Shown: positions 33,446 to 41,859, counted from the stretch's first letter. The stretch is DNA of 64,000 nucleotides from Ilumatobacteraceae bacterium (GCA_025463305.1 JAOBWK010000029.1:98249-162248), one strand, 5' to 3'. The notes: generated from the letters alone by a model not told the origin. Translations and numbers: made by a program.

Positions 33446-34398
33446 TGACCGCTGTCACGCTTCGCCGATCGGCGGAACCGATGCCTCGACGCCGACCGCG
33501 TCGCCGACGTGTCGACCGCGACATGCGGCCCGCCGGTCAGGTTCCACCACTGACCCCATCTCTGGAGTTGGTCCGGGCAGCGCTGGTGTTGCTGTTCATC
33601 GTGTGCCTCACGCTGTTGCTCCAACTCGTCGTGATCAGCTCCCTGCAGCACAGCTCCTCACAGGGCAAAGCTTTCGCCCAGTTCCGTGCCAACCTTGCGG
33701 AGGGCACGGTACCGATCGGCCCCTCCGACGCCGAGGGTCGCGAGGTTGCCGACGGAGTGCCGGTTGCGTACCTGGAGATTCCGTCCATCGGCCTGAAGGA
33801 AGTCGTCGGCCAGGGCACATCGCCGAGCACGCTGTTCAAAGGGCCGGGGCATCGTCGGGACACCTCATTGCCCGGTCAGGTCGGCTCGAGCATCATCTTC
33901 GGCCGAAAGGCCGCTTTCGGCGGACCATTCTCCGACATCGACGAGCTGAAGGCAGGGGCAGTCATCAAGGTCACCACCGGCCAGGGCGTCTTCAACTACC
34001 ACGTGCTGGATGTGCGGCACGAGGGCGATGTTGCACCACCTGCGCCAGCGGCCGGTTCGGCTCGGCTGTTGCTCGTGACGGCAGCCGGCTCAGCGTTCTT
34101 GCCGTCGGGTGTGCTGCGAGTCGACGCTGACATCGATGGCCAAACCGTGGTCGGACCGGCGCCGGTGGTGAGTGCCTCGGCACTGCCCGCTCAGGAACGG
34201 GCGATGGCAAGTGACACCCGCACCCTGTGGGCCCTGGCGCTTTGGATGCAGCTGCTCATCGGCGTGTCCATGGCCGCCGTGTGGGCCTGGCATCGGTGGG
34301 GCCACGCCCAGGCGTGGGTGATCTTCCTCCCGCCGCTGCTCCTCGTCGGCCTCTTCACCTCCGGTGAAGCAATCCGCGTGCTGCCGAACCTGCTGTGA
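33445..34398 (+). CDS. Sortase-fold protein lacking catalytic residues (pseudo-sortase)
   Basis: 317 residues from the ATG at 33445, sharing one base with the previous stop. An N-terminal helix (AALVLLFIVCLTLLLQLVVI) is followed by a class E-like sortase domain: VAYLEIPSIGLKEVVGQGTS, FKGPGHRRDTSLPGQVGSS, FGGPFSDIDELKAGAVIKV. Where active enzymes read AGHR with the catalytic His, this has FGRK (Arg154). Where they read TTC with the nucleophile Cys, it has VTAAG (Ala213). Two C-terminal membrane helices follow. It cannot be a normal transpeptidase. A substrate-holding or structural role beside the LANTG protein is likely. Confidence 0.8.
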   Translation: MTAVTLRRSAEPMPRRRPRRRRVDRDMRPAGQVPPLTPSLELVRAALVLLFIVCLTLLLQLVVISSLQHSSSQGKAFAQFRANLAEGTVPIGPSDAEGREVADGVPVAYLEIPSIGLKEVVGQGTSPSTLFKGPGHRRDTSLPGQVGSSIIFGRKAAFGGPFSDIDELKAGAVIKVTTGQGVFNYHVLDVRHEGDVAPPAPAAGSARLLLVTAAGSAFLPSGVLRVDADIDGQTVVGPAPVVSASALPAQERAMASDTRTLWALALWMQLLIGVSMAAVWAWHRWGHAQAWVIFLPPLLLVGLFTSGEAIRVLPNLL

Positions 34399-34471
34399 CC
34401 GCGCGTCCCGTGATCGAACGATTCGAGACCGTTGTTGCCGAGACCGATGTTGCCGAGAAGGGAATCGCTCC

Positions 34472-35995
34472 GTGATTGCTCCCCCGACCACCCGCCGGCC
34501 AGAGAATGACGACTCGTCGATCTCGACCAGCGCCGTCACGTTCAAGGACGCTGCGGTCGTGCAGCTCGTCAGCGGAGATCCGGCTGACGGCACCGCAACC
34601 GTCGTCGATCTCCATCCCGCCACCGTCACCGTGGACTCGTCGCGCATCGACGCCGTGGACGGCGGCATCGAGTGGTCGTGGATGATCGACGACATCGAGC
34701 GCGTGCTCGATGGACCGGACGCCGGGTGGTGCATCCTCGTCGTCCCCGACATCCCGGACTTCGGTGTGCGAGTGTCACCATCGCGGTTCGCCGAGTTCCG
34801 CGAGCTCATCCGTCGGGCAGTGCGCCACGAGCTCTCCGTGTCGGCGAGCGAGCCCTCGCCGAGCCCGGCCGTCCCCGACGTCGTGTCACCGCCGATCGGT
34901 GCCGCAGAGCGGATCGTCGCCGGCGAGCCGACCGTCGATGCTCCAGCAGGTGTCGCCGAGCCGATCGTGGTCCCTCCGCCCTTCCGGCCCCCCGGAGCGC
35001 CACCCATCGTGGCGGCCGCTCCGACCCCTGCTGCGTCCTATGAGGTGACCGCACCCGTGTCCGTGACCGAAGATGCCAAAGTCGTCCTCGGGCCGAGCCT
35101 GTTGCCACCGCCGATCATGTTCACCGAGACGGTGGCCTCGAACCCGATCGTCCGCGGCGGGACGGCCGTCCATCCGGCGATCCCCTCCTCCGCGCCGACG
35201 TCCGCGTCGGCCGGGTCGGATCTGGCCGGCCTGGACGCCCGCGACATCTCCGCGTGGTTCGGTTCGCGCCTCGTGCTCGACCGCGTGAGCCTGCACATGG
35301 TGGCCGGGGAGGTCACCGCACTGATCGGCCCGTCCGGCTGCGGGAAGTCGACGTTCCTGCGCATCCTCAACCGAATGCACGAGATGATCCCCGGTGCAGC
35401 GATGGGTGGTGAAGTCCTGCTCGACGGTCACGACATCTACGACTCGAACCGCAAGCTCACTGACGCCCGGCGCGAGATCGGGATGGTCTTCCAGAAGCCG
35501 AACCCGTTCCCGGCGATGTCGATCTACGACAACGTGCTGGCCAGCTACCGGCTCACGGGAACGAAGGCCAGCCAAAGCACGAAGGACGACGTTGTCGAGA
35601 CGTGCCTGATGAAGGCCGGTCTGTGGCTCGAGGTCCGCGACCGACTGCGCCAGCCCGGCGGTGGGCTGTCGGGCGGCCAGCAGCAGCGCTTGTGCATCGC
35701 CCGTGCGCTCGCGATCAGACCGCGCGTGCTGCTGATGGACGAGCCCTGCTCCGCGCTCGACCCGACGTCGACTCGACGCATCGAGGAGACGATCACACAG
35801 CTGGCCGACGAGGTCACCATCGTGATCGTCACGCACAACATGCAGCAGGCCGCGCGCGTCTCCAATCAGTGCGCGTTCTTCCTCGCCGAGCAGGGAACGC
35901 CTGGCGTCATCGTCGAGCACGGACCGACGGACGCGATGTTCGGTTCGCCCCAGGATCCGCGCACGAACGACTACGTGAACGGTCGGTTCGGCTGA
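34472..35995 (+). CDS. pstB: Phosphate ABC transporter ATPase PstB with long N-terminal extension
   Basis: 507 residues from the GTG at 34472, preceded by GAGAAGGGA. The ATPase half begins near residue 250 and is complete: Walker A GPSGCGKST, the PstB-type FLRILNRMHEMIPGA and FQKPNPFPAMSIYDNV, signature LSGGQQQR, Walker B LLMDEPCSALDP and switch VTHNMQQAARVSN. The first ~245 residues are absent from ordinary PstB (~255 residues). They have a small folded-looking domain (VVQLVSGDPADGTATVVDLH, VVPDIPDFGVRVSPSRFAEF) and a Pro/Val/Ala linker. The extension could sense phosphate state or contact the coiled-coil partners. A terminator hairpin follows. Confidence 0.95.
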   Translation: MIAPPTTRRPENDDSSISTSAVTFKDAAVVQLVSGDPADGTATVVDLHPATVTVDSSRIDAVDGGIEWSWMIDDIERVLDGPDAGWCILVVPDIPDFGVRVSPSRFAEFRELIRRAVRHELSVSASEPSPSPAVPDVVSPPIGAAERIVAGEPTVDAPAGVAEPIVVPPPFRPPGAPPIVAAAPTPAASYEVTAPVSVTEDAKVVLGPSLLPPPIMFTETVASNPIVRGGTAVHPAIPSSAPTSASAGSDLAGLDARDISAWFGSRLVLDRVSLHMVAGEVTALIGPSGCGKSTFLRILNRMHEMIPGAAMGGEVLLDGHDIYDSNRKLTDARREIGMVFQKPNPFPAMSIYDNVLASYRLTGTKASQSTKDDVVETCLMKAGLWLEVRDRLRQPGGGLSGGQQQRLCIARALAIRPRVLLMDEPCSALDPTSTRRIEETITQLADEVTIVIVTHNMQQAARVSNQCAFFLAEQGTPGVIVEHGPTDAMFGSPQDPRTNDYVNGRFG

Positions 35996-36029
35996 CGCCT
36001 GCGGACCGTGCGTCGACCGAAAAGCCCCT

Positions 36030-36051
36030 GGTCGGAACGCAAGTTCCGGCC
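36030..36051 (+). terminator. Hairpin after pstB with GCAA tetraloop
   Basis: A nine-base-pair stem (GGTCGGAAC with GTTCCGGCC, one G-U pair) is closed by a GCAA tetraloop and followed by CTTATC. It is 35 bases after the pstB stop and probably ends the main pst transcript. The U-tract is weak. Confidence 0.55.
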
Positions 36052-36105
36052 TTATCGGCACGGCCCCGGCGACGCTTGAGTGAACAGTTGGCGATCACGC
36101 CCAGC

Positions 36106-36143
36106 GTTCATCTCGTCTCCATGTGGACGACAGGTTGCCCTGT
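36106..36143 (+). promoter_or_regulatory. PHO-box-like repeat and palindrome before second pstS
   Basis: GTTCATC-TCGT-CTCCATG (36106-36123) has the same half-site and 11-base period as the two upstream copies. A perfect GACAGG-TTGC-CCTGTC palindrome follows at 36128-36143. No clear -10 is seen at the matching distance, so promoter assignment is uncertain. Confidence 0.4.
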
Positions 36144-36207
36144 CATCATCCTCCCGTCCTGGCCGTCGCCGGGACGCACGTTCGATCGAAGGGACACTCA
36201 ACACACC

Positions 36208-37515
36208 ATGATTTCCGCACGCAACAAGAAGCGCCTGGGGGCCGGCGTCATCGCCGTCGCCGCTCTGGGCGCCGCCTTTGCCACGACCAGCAATGGCCCC
36301 GCCAATGCTGATCCGAAGCAGCCGAGCGCCCTCGTCGGTGTCGGCTCCGACACCATCCAAGACGTCATGAACGCCTTCGCCGGCACGACCAACGGCCAGT
36401 ACTACACACCGCTGCACTCCAGCGTCGCGAACGGCTCCCAGCAGGAGATCTCGTTCGACGCCATCCCACCGTCCGGTGTGGCCTCGATGTGCATCAATAC
36501 CAAGAACAACGGCCCGCTGTTCACCCGCCCCAACGGCTCGGGTGCCGGCTTCCACGCCCTCTCCGATGCCTTCAACGGTGTCGGCTGGACCGGTGCGAGC
36601 TACACCGACTCGAGCAACGTCCTGCACTCGTGCGCCTCGACGCTCACCCAGCTCGGTGGCCAGATCGACTTCGCCCGGTCGTCGTCGGGCCCCGGCGCCG
36701 ACACGGCGAACCACGGTGCCACGTACGTCCCGTTCGCCCGTGACGCGGTCAGCTTCGCCTTCTACCGTCCCGATGGCGGCACCACCGTCGACACGCTGAG
36801 CGCCGCTCAGCTGCACACGCTCTACACGAGCGCCGGCACGGCGTCGGTCGATCTCGGTGTCGGTGTGAACTTCATCCCGTGCGCCCTGCAGAGCGGCTCG
36901 GGCACTTGGAAGTTCTTCAACGGCAACGGTGCTGCCTCGCAGGCGAACTTCACAGATACACAGGGTGCAACCGCAGCCTCGCTGTGCGGCACCGGTCGCC
37001 TCGAGGAGAACGATGGCACGGCTCTGAAGACCCGTGCCACGGCCGTCGCCACGGCCACCCCGTCGCTCGCCAACGTCGAGTTCGTCGTGCCATTCTCGGC
37101 AGCGTCGTTCATCGCCAAGAGCAACAACATCGCCCTCGGCGCCCCGCCGGCGGACGTCAAGATCGGCGCCATCAACGGTGACAACTGGGCCGGCGGCGGT
37201 GCCAACCTCGGCTTCCCCGTCACGGGCACGGCGCCGAACCTGACTGCGGTGTCGTCGTTCTACGACGCGTCGACCTTCGGCCGCAACGTGTGGATCATCC
37301 TCCCGACGGCGGTCGCCAACCCGACCAACGTGAACCTGAGCAAGGCAACCCGCGAGATGTTCATCGACGACGCGACCCTCAACGGCGGCACCGCATTGAT
37401 CTGCCAGAGCGACGCTCAGACCATCGTCCACAAGTTCGGCTTCACCTCGATCACCGTCGCCAACGAGTGCGGCTCGAAGGCGCACACCGCCGACTGGGTC
37501 ACCGGGCCCACGTGA
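36208..37515 (+). CDS. Secreted PstS-like substrate-binding protein
   Basis: 435 residues from the ATG at 36208 with GAAGGGA upstream. A signal peptide (GAGVIAVAALGAAFATTSN) leads to a binding-protein fold starting LVGVGSDTIQDVMNAFAG, a motif seen in actinobacterial phosphate-binding homologues, with GSGAGFHALSDAF, IDFARSSSGPGA and VPFARDAVSFAFYRPDGG. There is no lipobox or C-terminal anchor, so it is free or held by partners. It has its own upstream PHO-box-like repeat. It is followed by the WxL-like protein gene, so it may be displayed with that protein. Confidence 0.8.
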   Translation: MISARNKKRLGAGVIAVAALGAAFATTSNGPANADPKQPSALVGVGSDTIQDVMNAFAGTTNGQYYTPLHSSVANGSQQEISFDAIPPSGVASMCINTKNNGPLFTRPNGSGAGFHALSDAFNGVGWTGASYTDSSNVLHSCASTLTQLGGQIDFARSSSGPGADTANHGATYVPFARDAVSFAFYRPDGGTTVDTLSAAQLHTLYTSAGTASVDLGVGVNFIPCALQSGSGTWKFFNGNGAASQANFTDTQGATAASLCGTGRLEENDGTALKTRATAVATATPSLANVEFVVPFSAASFIAKSNNIALGAPPADVKIGAINGDNWAGGGANLGFPVTGTAPNLTAVSSFYDASTFGRNVWIILPTAVANPTNVNLSKATREMFIDDATLNGGTALICQSDAQTIVHKFGFTSITVANECGSKAHTADWVTGPT

Positions 37516-37574
37516 TCGTCCACAACAACCATCTCAACCACTTCTCCACAAACCTCTGAAAGGACAGTCTCAAC

Positions 37575-39374
37575 ATGACCCGAAAGCTCTCTCGGGTTGC
37601 CCTGGTGGGGGCGGCGTTCGCCGCCTCCACTGCGGTGGCCTTCTCAATCGGCGGCGGTCTCCCCGCCTTTGCCGCACCAGCCGGTGGGGCAACCCTCACC
37701 CCGGCAACCGGCACGTCCGCGAACCTCAACGTCGGCCTCGCACCCGCCCCCTCCTCCGGAACGGCGAACTGCACCGGCGGCGGCGGTGCGGGCTACCACG
37801 TGCAGCCCTATTTCATCTCCCGCAACGCTGATGCGACGACCCTGAGCTACACGGCCAGCGGTCCGACCGGGGCCGGCGCGTTCGTCGAGCCCTTCTACGA
37901 TCCGACCGGCTCCGTCATCATCACCAACCCGCCGTCCGACGGCCTGGTCGACTCGCTGACTGGCTCGTTTGCGAGCCAGGTCGGTGACTCGACGCTGGTC
38001 GCCGGTCAGTACAAGGTCGGTCTCGCCTGCTACAACGGCCAGACCATCGATGCCGGTCACTACTGGGAGACTCCCATCACGATCAGCAGCGTCACTGGCA
38101 CCGGCTTCAACTACACGACCGGCTGGACTCCGGATGCTCCGGTGGTCAGCAGCACGTTCACCGTCGGCAACCAGACGCTGTCGGGTTCATTCACCGACGC
38201 CGCCTCGACTCCGGCTCAGGACCAGTACGTGATCACGGCCGTTCCGACGACCGCCGGCACGACGGTGACGAAGACCGTCACGACGGCGGGCGCGTTCACG
38301 CTGGCCGCCGCCGACGGCATCGTCAACGGCAAGGCGTACTCCGTCACCGTGGTGGCGCACAACAGCGCCGGCAACAGTGCCCCGTCCGCCCCGCAGGTCA
38401 GCCCGACGGTCGCCCCGGGTGCGAACCCGGCACCCACCGGCGTCCACGCGTCGTCCGCTGTCGGTGGCTTTTCGGTGACGTGGACCGCTCCGGCCACGGG
38501 CCCGGCTCCCTCCGGCTACTCGGTTGCGATCTCCCAGTCGGGCACCCCGGTCGCCGGTTCGCCGTTCACCACGGCGACGACCAGCTACACCGCCACGCTC
38601 CCGGCCGGTACGTACGACGTCGTCATCACGGCGACATACACCGATCCGCTCCAGACCGGCCTGCCGTCCACGTCGATCCAGGCGATCTCGAACCCGAGCT
38701 CGCTGATCATCCAGGACATCACGGTCACTCGCCCGGTCGGCGCCCTTGTGCTGACCCAGCGTTGTGGCGTCTACGGCGCCCTGCCGGCTGAGCCGGCTTC
38801 GCCCGGCTTCGGCATCCTGCCCCCCGCGACGGCTTCGGCCGACCAGGTCGGCACCGCCCCGACGCTGACGCTCGGTGGCACGCCCGATCCGCAGTTCCCG
38901 AACTACCCGGATCCGCAGCCGGTCACCTACCCGACTCACTGTGGCATCGACCTCGGCACGGCTTCGTTGGTCACCAGCGGCACCCTGGCCGGTCAGTACT
39001 ACGCGGCTTCGGGTCGCATCAACCAGGTCACCGTGCTCGACACCCGTGACACCGACTCGGGTTGGACCGTGAACGGCAATGCCAGCGCCTTCAGCGATGG
39101 CATCGATTCGTTCAGCGGCAACTACCTCGGTTGGACGCCGCAGGTCACCAGCGACTCGGCCGCCACCTCGGCCGGGTACGACCAGACGGTCCTGCCCGGC
39201 GCCACGGTCCTGCCGACCACGGCCACCGGCCTGGCCACGCCGCACACGCTCTCGTCGGCTGCAGCCGGCAAGGGCCTGGGCATCGCGACCATGGATGCCC
39301 GGTTGAAGCTCCTCATCCCGGTGACAGCGGCCAACGGCCACTACACCTCGACGCTGACCTTCACGGCCGCCTGA
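37575..39374 (+). CDS. WxL-like surface protein with CPG/W domain and fibronectin III modules
   Basis: 599 residues with AGG ribosome binding site and a signal peptide ending PAFAAP. The N-terminal domain (SSGTANCTGGGGAGYHVQPY, then GQYKVGLACYNGQTIDAGHY) is related to the domains of 31575-32459 and 32456-33445. Two fibronectin III-like modules follow (SGSFTDAASTPAQDQYVITA; GGFSVTWTAPATGPAPSGYS). The last ~200 residues look like a WxL-type wall-binding domain: VLDTRDTDSGWTVNGNASAF, LGWTPQVTS and the terminal HYTSTLTFTA. No membrane anchor exists. WxL domains bind peptidoglycan non-covalently and pair with DUF916 proteins, one of which is encoded next. Confidence 0.75.
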   Translation: MTRKLSRVALVGAAFAASTAVAFSIGGGLPAFAAPAGGATLTPATGTSANLNVGLAPAPSSGTANCTGGGGAGYHVQPYFISRNADATTLSYTASGPTGAGAFVEPFYDPTGSVIITNPPSDGLVDSLTGSFASQVGDSTLVAGQYKVGLACYNGQTIDAGHYWETPITISSVTGTGFNYTTGWTPDAPVVSSTFTVGNQTLSGSFTDAASTPAQDQYVITAVPTTAGTTVTKTVTTAGAFTLAAADGIVNGKAYSVTVVAHNSAGNSAPSAPQVSPTVAPGANPAPTGVHASSAVGGFSVTWTAPATGPAPSGYSVAISQSGTPVAGSPFTTATTSYTATLPAGTYDVVITATYTDPLQTGLPSTSIQAISNPSSLIIQDITVTRPVGALVLTQRCGVYGALPAEPASPGFGILPPATASADQVGTAPTLTLGGTPDPQFPNYPDPQPVTYPTHCGIDLGTASLVTSGTLAGQYYAASGRINQVTVLDTRDTDSGWTVNGNASAFSDGIDSFSGNYLGWTPQVTSDSAATSAGYDQTVLPGATVLPTTATGLATPHTLSSAAAGKGLGIATMDARLKLLIPVTAANGHYTSTLTFTAA

Positions 39375-39410
39375 GCACGTCACACCTTCCACAACTCAGA
39401 TGACCGCTTC

Positions 39411-39447
39411 GGTGGTATGGGCCAGCTTCCGGTTGGCCCATACCACC
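39411..39447 (+). terminator. 14-bp perfect hairpin between WxL-like and DUF916 genes
   Basis: GGTGGTATGGGCCA pairs perfectly with TGGCCCATACCACC across a nine-base loop, 36 bases after one stop and 36 before the next start. There is no U-tract. It could be an intrinsic terminator, an attenuator or an RNA-stability element setting the ratio of the two proteins. Confidence 0.55.
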
Positions 39448-39482
39448 TGCGGCGTTTCCTCACCCGAAAGCGAACCCGCTCC

Positions 39483-40613
39483 ATGACACTCCGCCGATCG
39501 TTCCGCAATGGGCTGGCTATCATCGCCGCCTCCTTCGTCGTCATGTCGGCGCACGGCGCTGCTGCGACGACACCACCGACGACACCACCCACGACAGCGG
39601 CGCCGCCGGCTGCGTCCGACGCGAACGACAACGGCCAGGCCGGCGTCGACACGACGGGTGACGAGTTCGTGGAGAGCTGGGCCCTTGCGCCGGCAGGGTC
39701 CGCTGACCCCGACCAGGCCGGCAACCGCCCGGAACTGTCGTATACGCTCGATCCGGGTGGCAGCGCGACCGACTCGGTCACGCTGTACAACTTCGGCAAC
39801 GTTGAGCTGACGTTTCGCGTTTATTCCACCGATGCCTTCAACAACGCGCAGGGGCAGTTCGACCTTCTGCCTGGCGATCAGGTGCCCGTCGATGCCGGCA
39901 CCTGGGTGAAGCTTCCCCTCGAGAACGTCACCGTTCCGCCGAAGAAGCAGGTCACCTTCCCGATCACCATCACGGTGCCGGCGGACGCGGCACCCGGCGA
40001 CCACGCCGGCGCGATCCTCGCGTCCAACTCGACCGCGAGCACAGATGCCTCCGGTCAGATCGTCAACCTCGACCGCCGCACTGGCACACGGATGTACATC
40101 CGCGTGAACGGGCCACTGACGCCCGACATCGCGGTCACCAACGTGCAGACCGACTACAGCCAGGCGCTGAACCCGGTGGGCGGTTCCGCCAAGGTCACCT
40201 TCGACGTCGTGAACCGTGGCAACGTCCGCCTCGGTGGCACGCCGACCGTCTCCGTCGGCGGCCCGTTCGGCCTCGGCGACAGCACGGTCATATTGCCCGC
40301 GATCGCCGAGCTGCTGCCTGGCCAGAAGGCGTCGCTGACCGCTGACCTGAAAAATGTACCGGCCTTGTTCGTCGACTCGACCAAGGTGCACTTCAAGCCG
40401 ACCGCCAACGATGGCACGACGACGGGAGATGCGGGCACGGGCACCGACGTCACGTTCGCCCCGCCGGTGAGCGTGCTGATCGTGCTCATCGCCGTCATCT
40501 TCGGGTTGCTCGCTCGCCGCGCCCTGACCCGACGCCGGCGGGCCGAGGAGGCAGCGATCGAGGCGAGTCACGACTTCGAATCGCTGCCGTACCGCGAGCC
40601 GCAGCACCAATGA
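39483..40613 (+). CDS. DUF916-type WxL-interacting-like membrane protein
   Basis: 376 residues from the ATG at 39483. After the signal peptide and a Thr/Pro stretch, the first domain fits DUF916: SYTLDPGGSATDSVTLYNFG, VPVDAGTWVKLPLENVTVPP, VPADAAPGDHAGAILAS and GTRMYIRVNGPLTPDIAV. A second Ig-like domain follows (AKVTFDVVNRGNVRLGGTP), then a C-terminal helix (VSVLIVLIAVIFGLLARRAL) with a basic tail. In Firmicutes such proteins bind WxL proteins and peptidoglycan. Here it lies after the WxL-like gene and overlaps the next gene by four bases. Confidence 0.8.
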   Translation: MTLRRSFRNGLAIIAASFVVMSAHGAAATTPPTTPPTTAAPPAASDANDNGQAGVDTTGDEFVESWALAPAGSADPDQAGNRPELSYTLDPGGSATDSVTLYNFGNVELTFRVYSTDAFNNAQGQFDLLPGDQVPVDAGTWVKLPLENVTVPPKKQVTFPITITVPADAAPGDHAGAILASNSTASTDASGQIVNLDRRTGTRMYIRVNGPLTPDIAVTNVQTDYSQALNPVGGSAKVTFDVVNRGNVRLGGTPTVSVGGPFGLGDSTVILPAIAELLPGQKASLTADLKNVPALFVDSTKVHFKPTANDGTTTGDAGTGTDVTFAPPVSVLIVLIAVIFGLLARRALTRRRRAEEAAIEASHDFESLPYREPQHQ

Positions 40614-41566
40614 CCTTCGCCCGTCGCTCGGTTGCGCTCGCCCCGCTCGCCGCCCTCCTCGTTGCCGTGGGCTTCGGTGGGATTGCGCGCGCCGACACGT
40701 CGACGACAGGACCCACCGTGAGCCTGAACCGCACGACGGTCGATCCCGGCGATCACATCATCCTCACGCTCAACGGGTTCACGACGACGTACGTGACGAT
40801 CTCGGTGTGCGGCAACGAGGCGCGGCGAGGTTCCACCGACTGCAACATGACCGAGAGCGAAGGCCGACGACTCAACACCGACGGCACGCCGACGCTTGCG
40901 CAGATCCCCGTCGGCACCCCGCCCGCCGACTGCCCGTGCGTGATCCGCGTGTCAACGCGCGGCAACGAGGAGAGCGCGGTCACACCGATCGTCATCACCG
41001 GCCAACCCGTCAGTCCCGTTGTCGACTCGCCCACGCTCGGCAACCCGATCGACTTGAGCATCGAGGCCCACCCGCACCCGCGCGGGGTGTTGGAGACGTT
41101 GCGCTCGGGCCTCGGAGGCCCTACCCGATACGACGTGACCGTGTCCGTGAAGAACCACTCGAACGTGCCACTCGGCAAGATCCAGCTCTATGGATCAGCG
41201 GGCAGCAGATCCGACGACAACCTGGCGGCGCTCGACCTCGCCGTTCCCGGTCTCATCGCTCCCGGGCAGACGTGGCACCAGACGGTCTCCGCCGTGGTCC
41301 CGGCGCCGTCGTTCGGCAGCGTGACGTGGAGCGTGACGGCCTCTGGCGGTGGCCCCACCATCACCTCGACGTCGTCGACGCGCCATCGGCAGATCCTGCT
41401 CATCGTGATCGTGCTGCTGCTCGCTGCCGACGTCGGCTTCCTGCTGATCCGGGTGCTGGTTCGTCGACATGCGAGAAAGGCTGCCGATGCTGACGCCGGT
41501 CGCGACGGGTCGACAGAAGAGGGCGACCCGATCGACGTGGACTCCCGCGAGCTCGCCGACGCCTGA
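40610..41566 (+). CDS. Membrane-anchored beta-rich surface protein
   Basis: 318 residues, with its ATG overlapping the previous stop. A signal peptide (LAPLAALLVAVGFGGIARA) leads to an Ig-like domain (VSLNRTTVDPGDHIILTLNG, YVTISVCGNEARRGSTDC; a Cys pair in DCPCVIRV). A second module follows (RYDVTVSVKNHSNVPLGKIQ), then a C-terminal helix (ILLIVIVLLLAADVGFLLI) and a charged tail. It is probably the third member of the WxL/DUF916 surface complex. The first module recalls neocarzinostatin-type folds, but this is only an impression. Confidence 0.65.
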   Translation: MTFARRSVALAPLAALLVAVGFGGIARADTSTTGPTVSLNRTTVDPGDHIILTLNGFTTTYVTISVCGNEARRGSTDCNMTESEGRRLNTDGTPTLAQIPVGTPPADCPCVIRVSTRGNEESAVTPIVITGQPVSPVVDSPTLGNPIDLSIEAHPHPRGVLETLRSGLGGPTRYDVTVSVKNHSNVPLGKIQLYGSAGSRSDDNLAALDLAVPGLIAPGQTWHQTVSAVVPAPSFGSVTWSVTASGGGPTITSTSSTRHRQILLIVIVLLLAADVGFLLIRVLVRRHARKAADADAGRDGSTEEGDPIDVDSRELADA

Positions 41567-41577
41567 TGACGCCGGCC

Positions 41578-41739
41578 TCAGGCGAGGTTGTCGACCGTGC
41601 GCGTGGTGCACTCGCTGCGGCGGCGGTCGGCGATGACGGCGAGCTCCTCGAGGCAGATCACGGCGGCGTGGCCGCGGACGGCGCGGCGGTGCAGGCGCGC
41701 CGTGCGGCGCTCGATCCGTTGCTGGCGACGTGTGTTCAT
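41578..41739 (-). CDS. 53-residue Arg-rich small protein
   Basis: A small reverse ORF (MNTRRQQRIERRTARLHRRA at the start, ending RTVDNLA) with a GGGGAG ribosome binding site seven bases before the ATG and a near-consensus promoter further upstream (41792-41820). The N-terminal 22 residues are strongly basic, and the rest (VICLEELAVIADRR) is a helix with two cysteines nearby. The expression signals make it likely to be real. It is divergent from the HxlR regulator. Function unknown. Confidence 0.6.
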   Translation of the reverse strand: MNTRRQQRIERRTARLHRRAVRGHAAVICLEELAVIADRRRSECTTRTVDNLA

Positions 41740-41791
41740 CGTGGTCTCCCCGTGATCGACGACCGCACCTCGGTCTGCCTGACGAACTCAG

Positions 41792-41820
41792 ACGGTACGC
41801 AGCACCCCTGGATCTGTCAA
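41792..41820 (-). promoter_or_regulatory. Near-consensus housekeeping promoter for the 53-residue ORF
   Basis: On the reverse strand TTGACA (41820-41815) and TACCGT (41797-41792) are exactly 17 bases apart. Two GAACTCAG octamers (41784-41791 and 41823-41830, 39 bases apart) flank it and lie between this gene and the divergent hxlR-type gene, so they are candidate operator half sites. Confidence 0.6.
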
Positions 41821-41859
41821 GCGAACTCAGGTGTGAAATGAGCGGATAGGGTATGGCTC

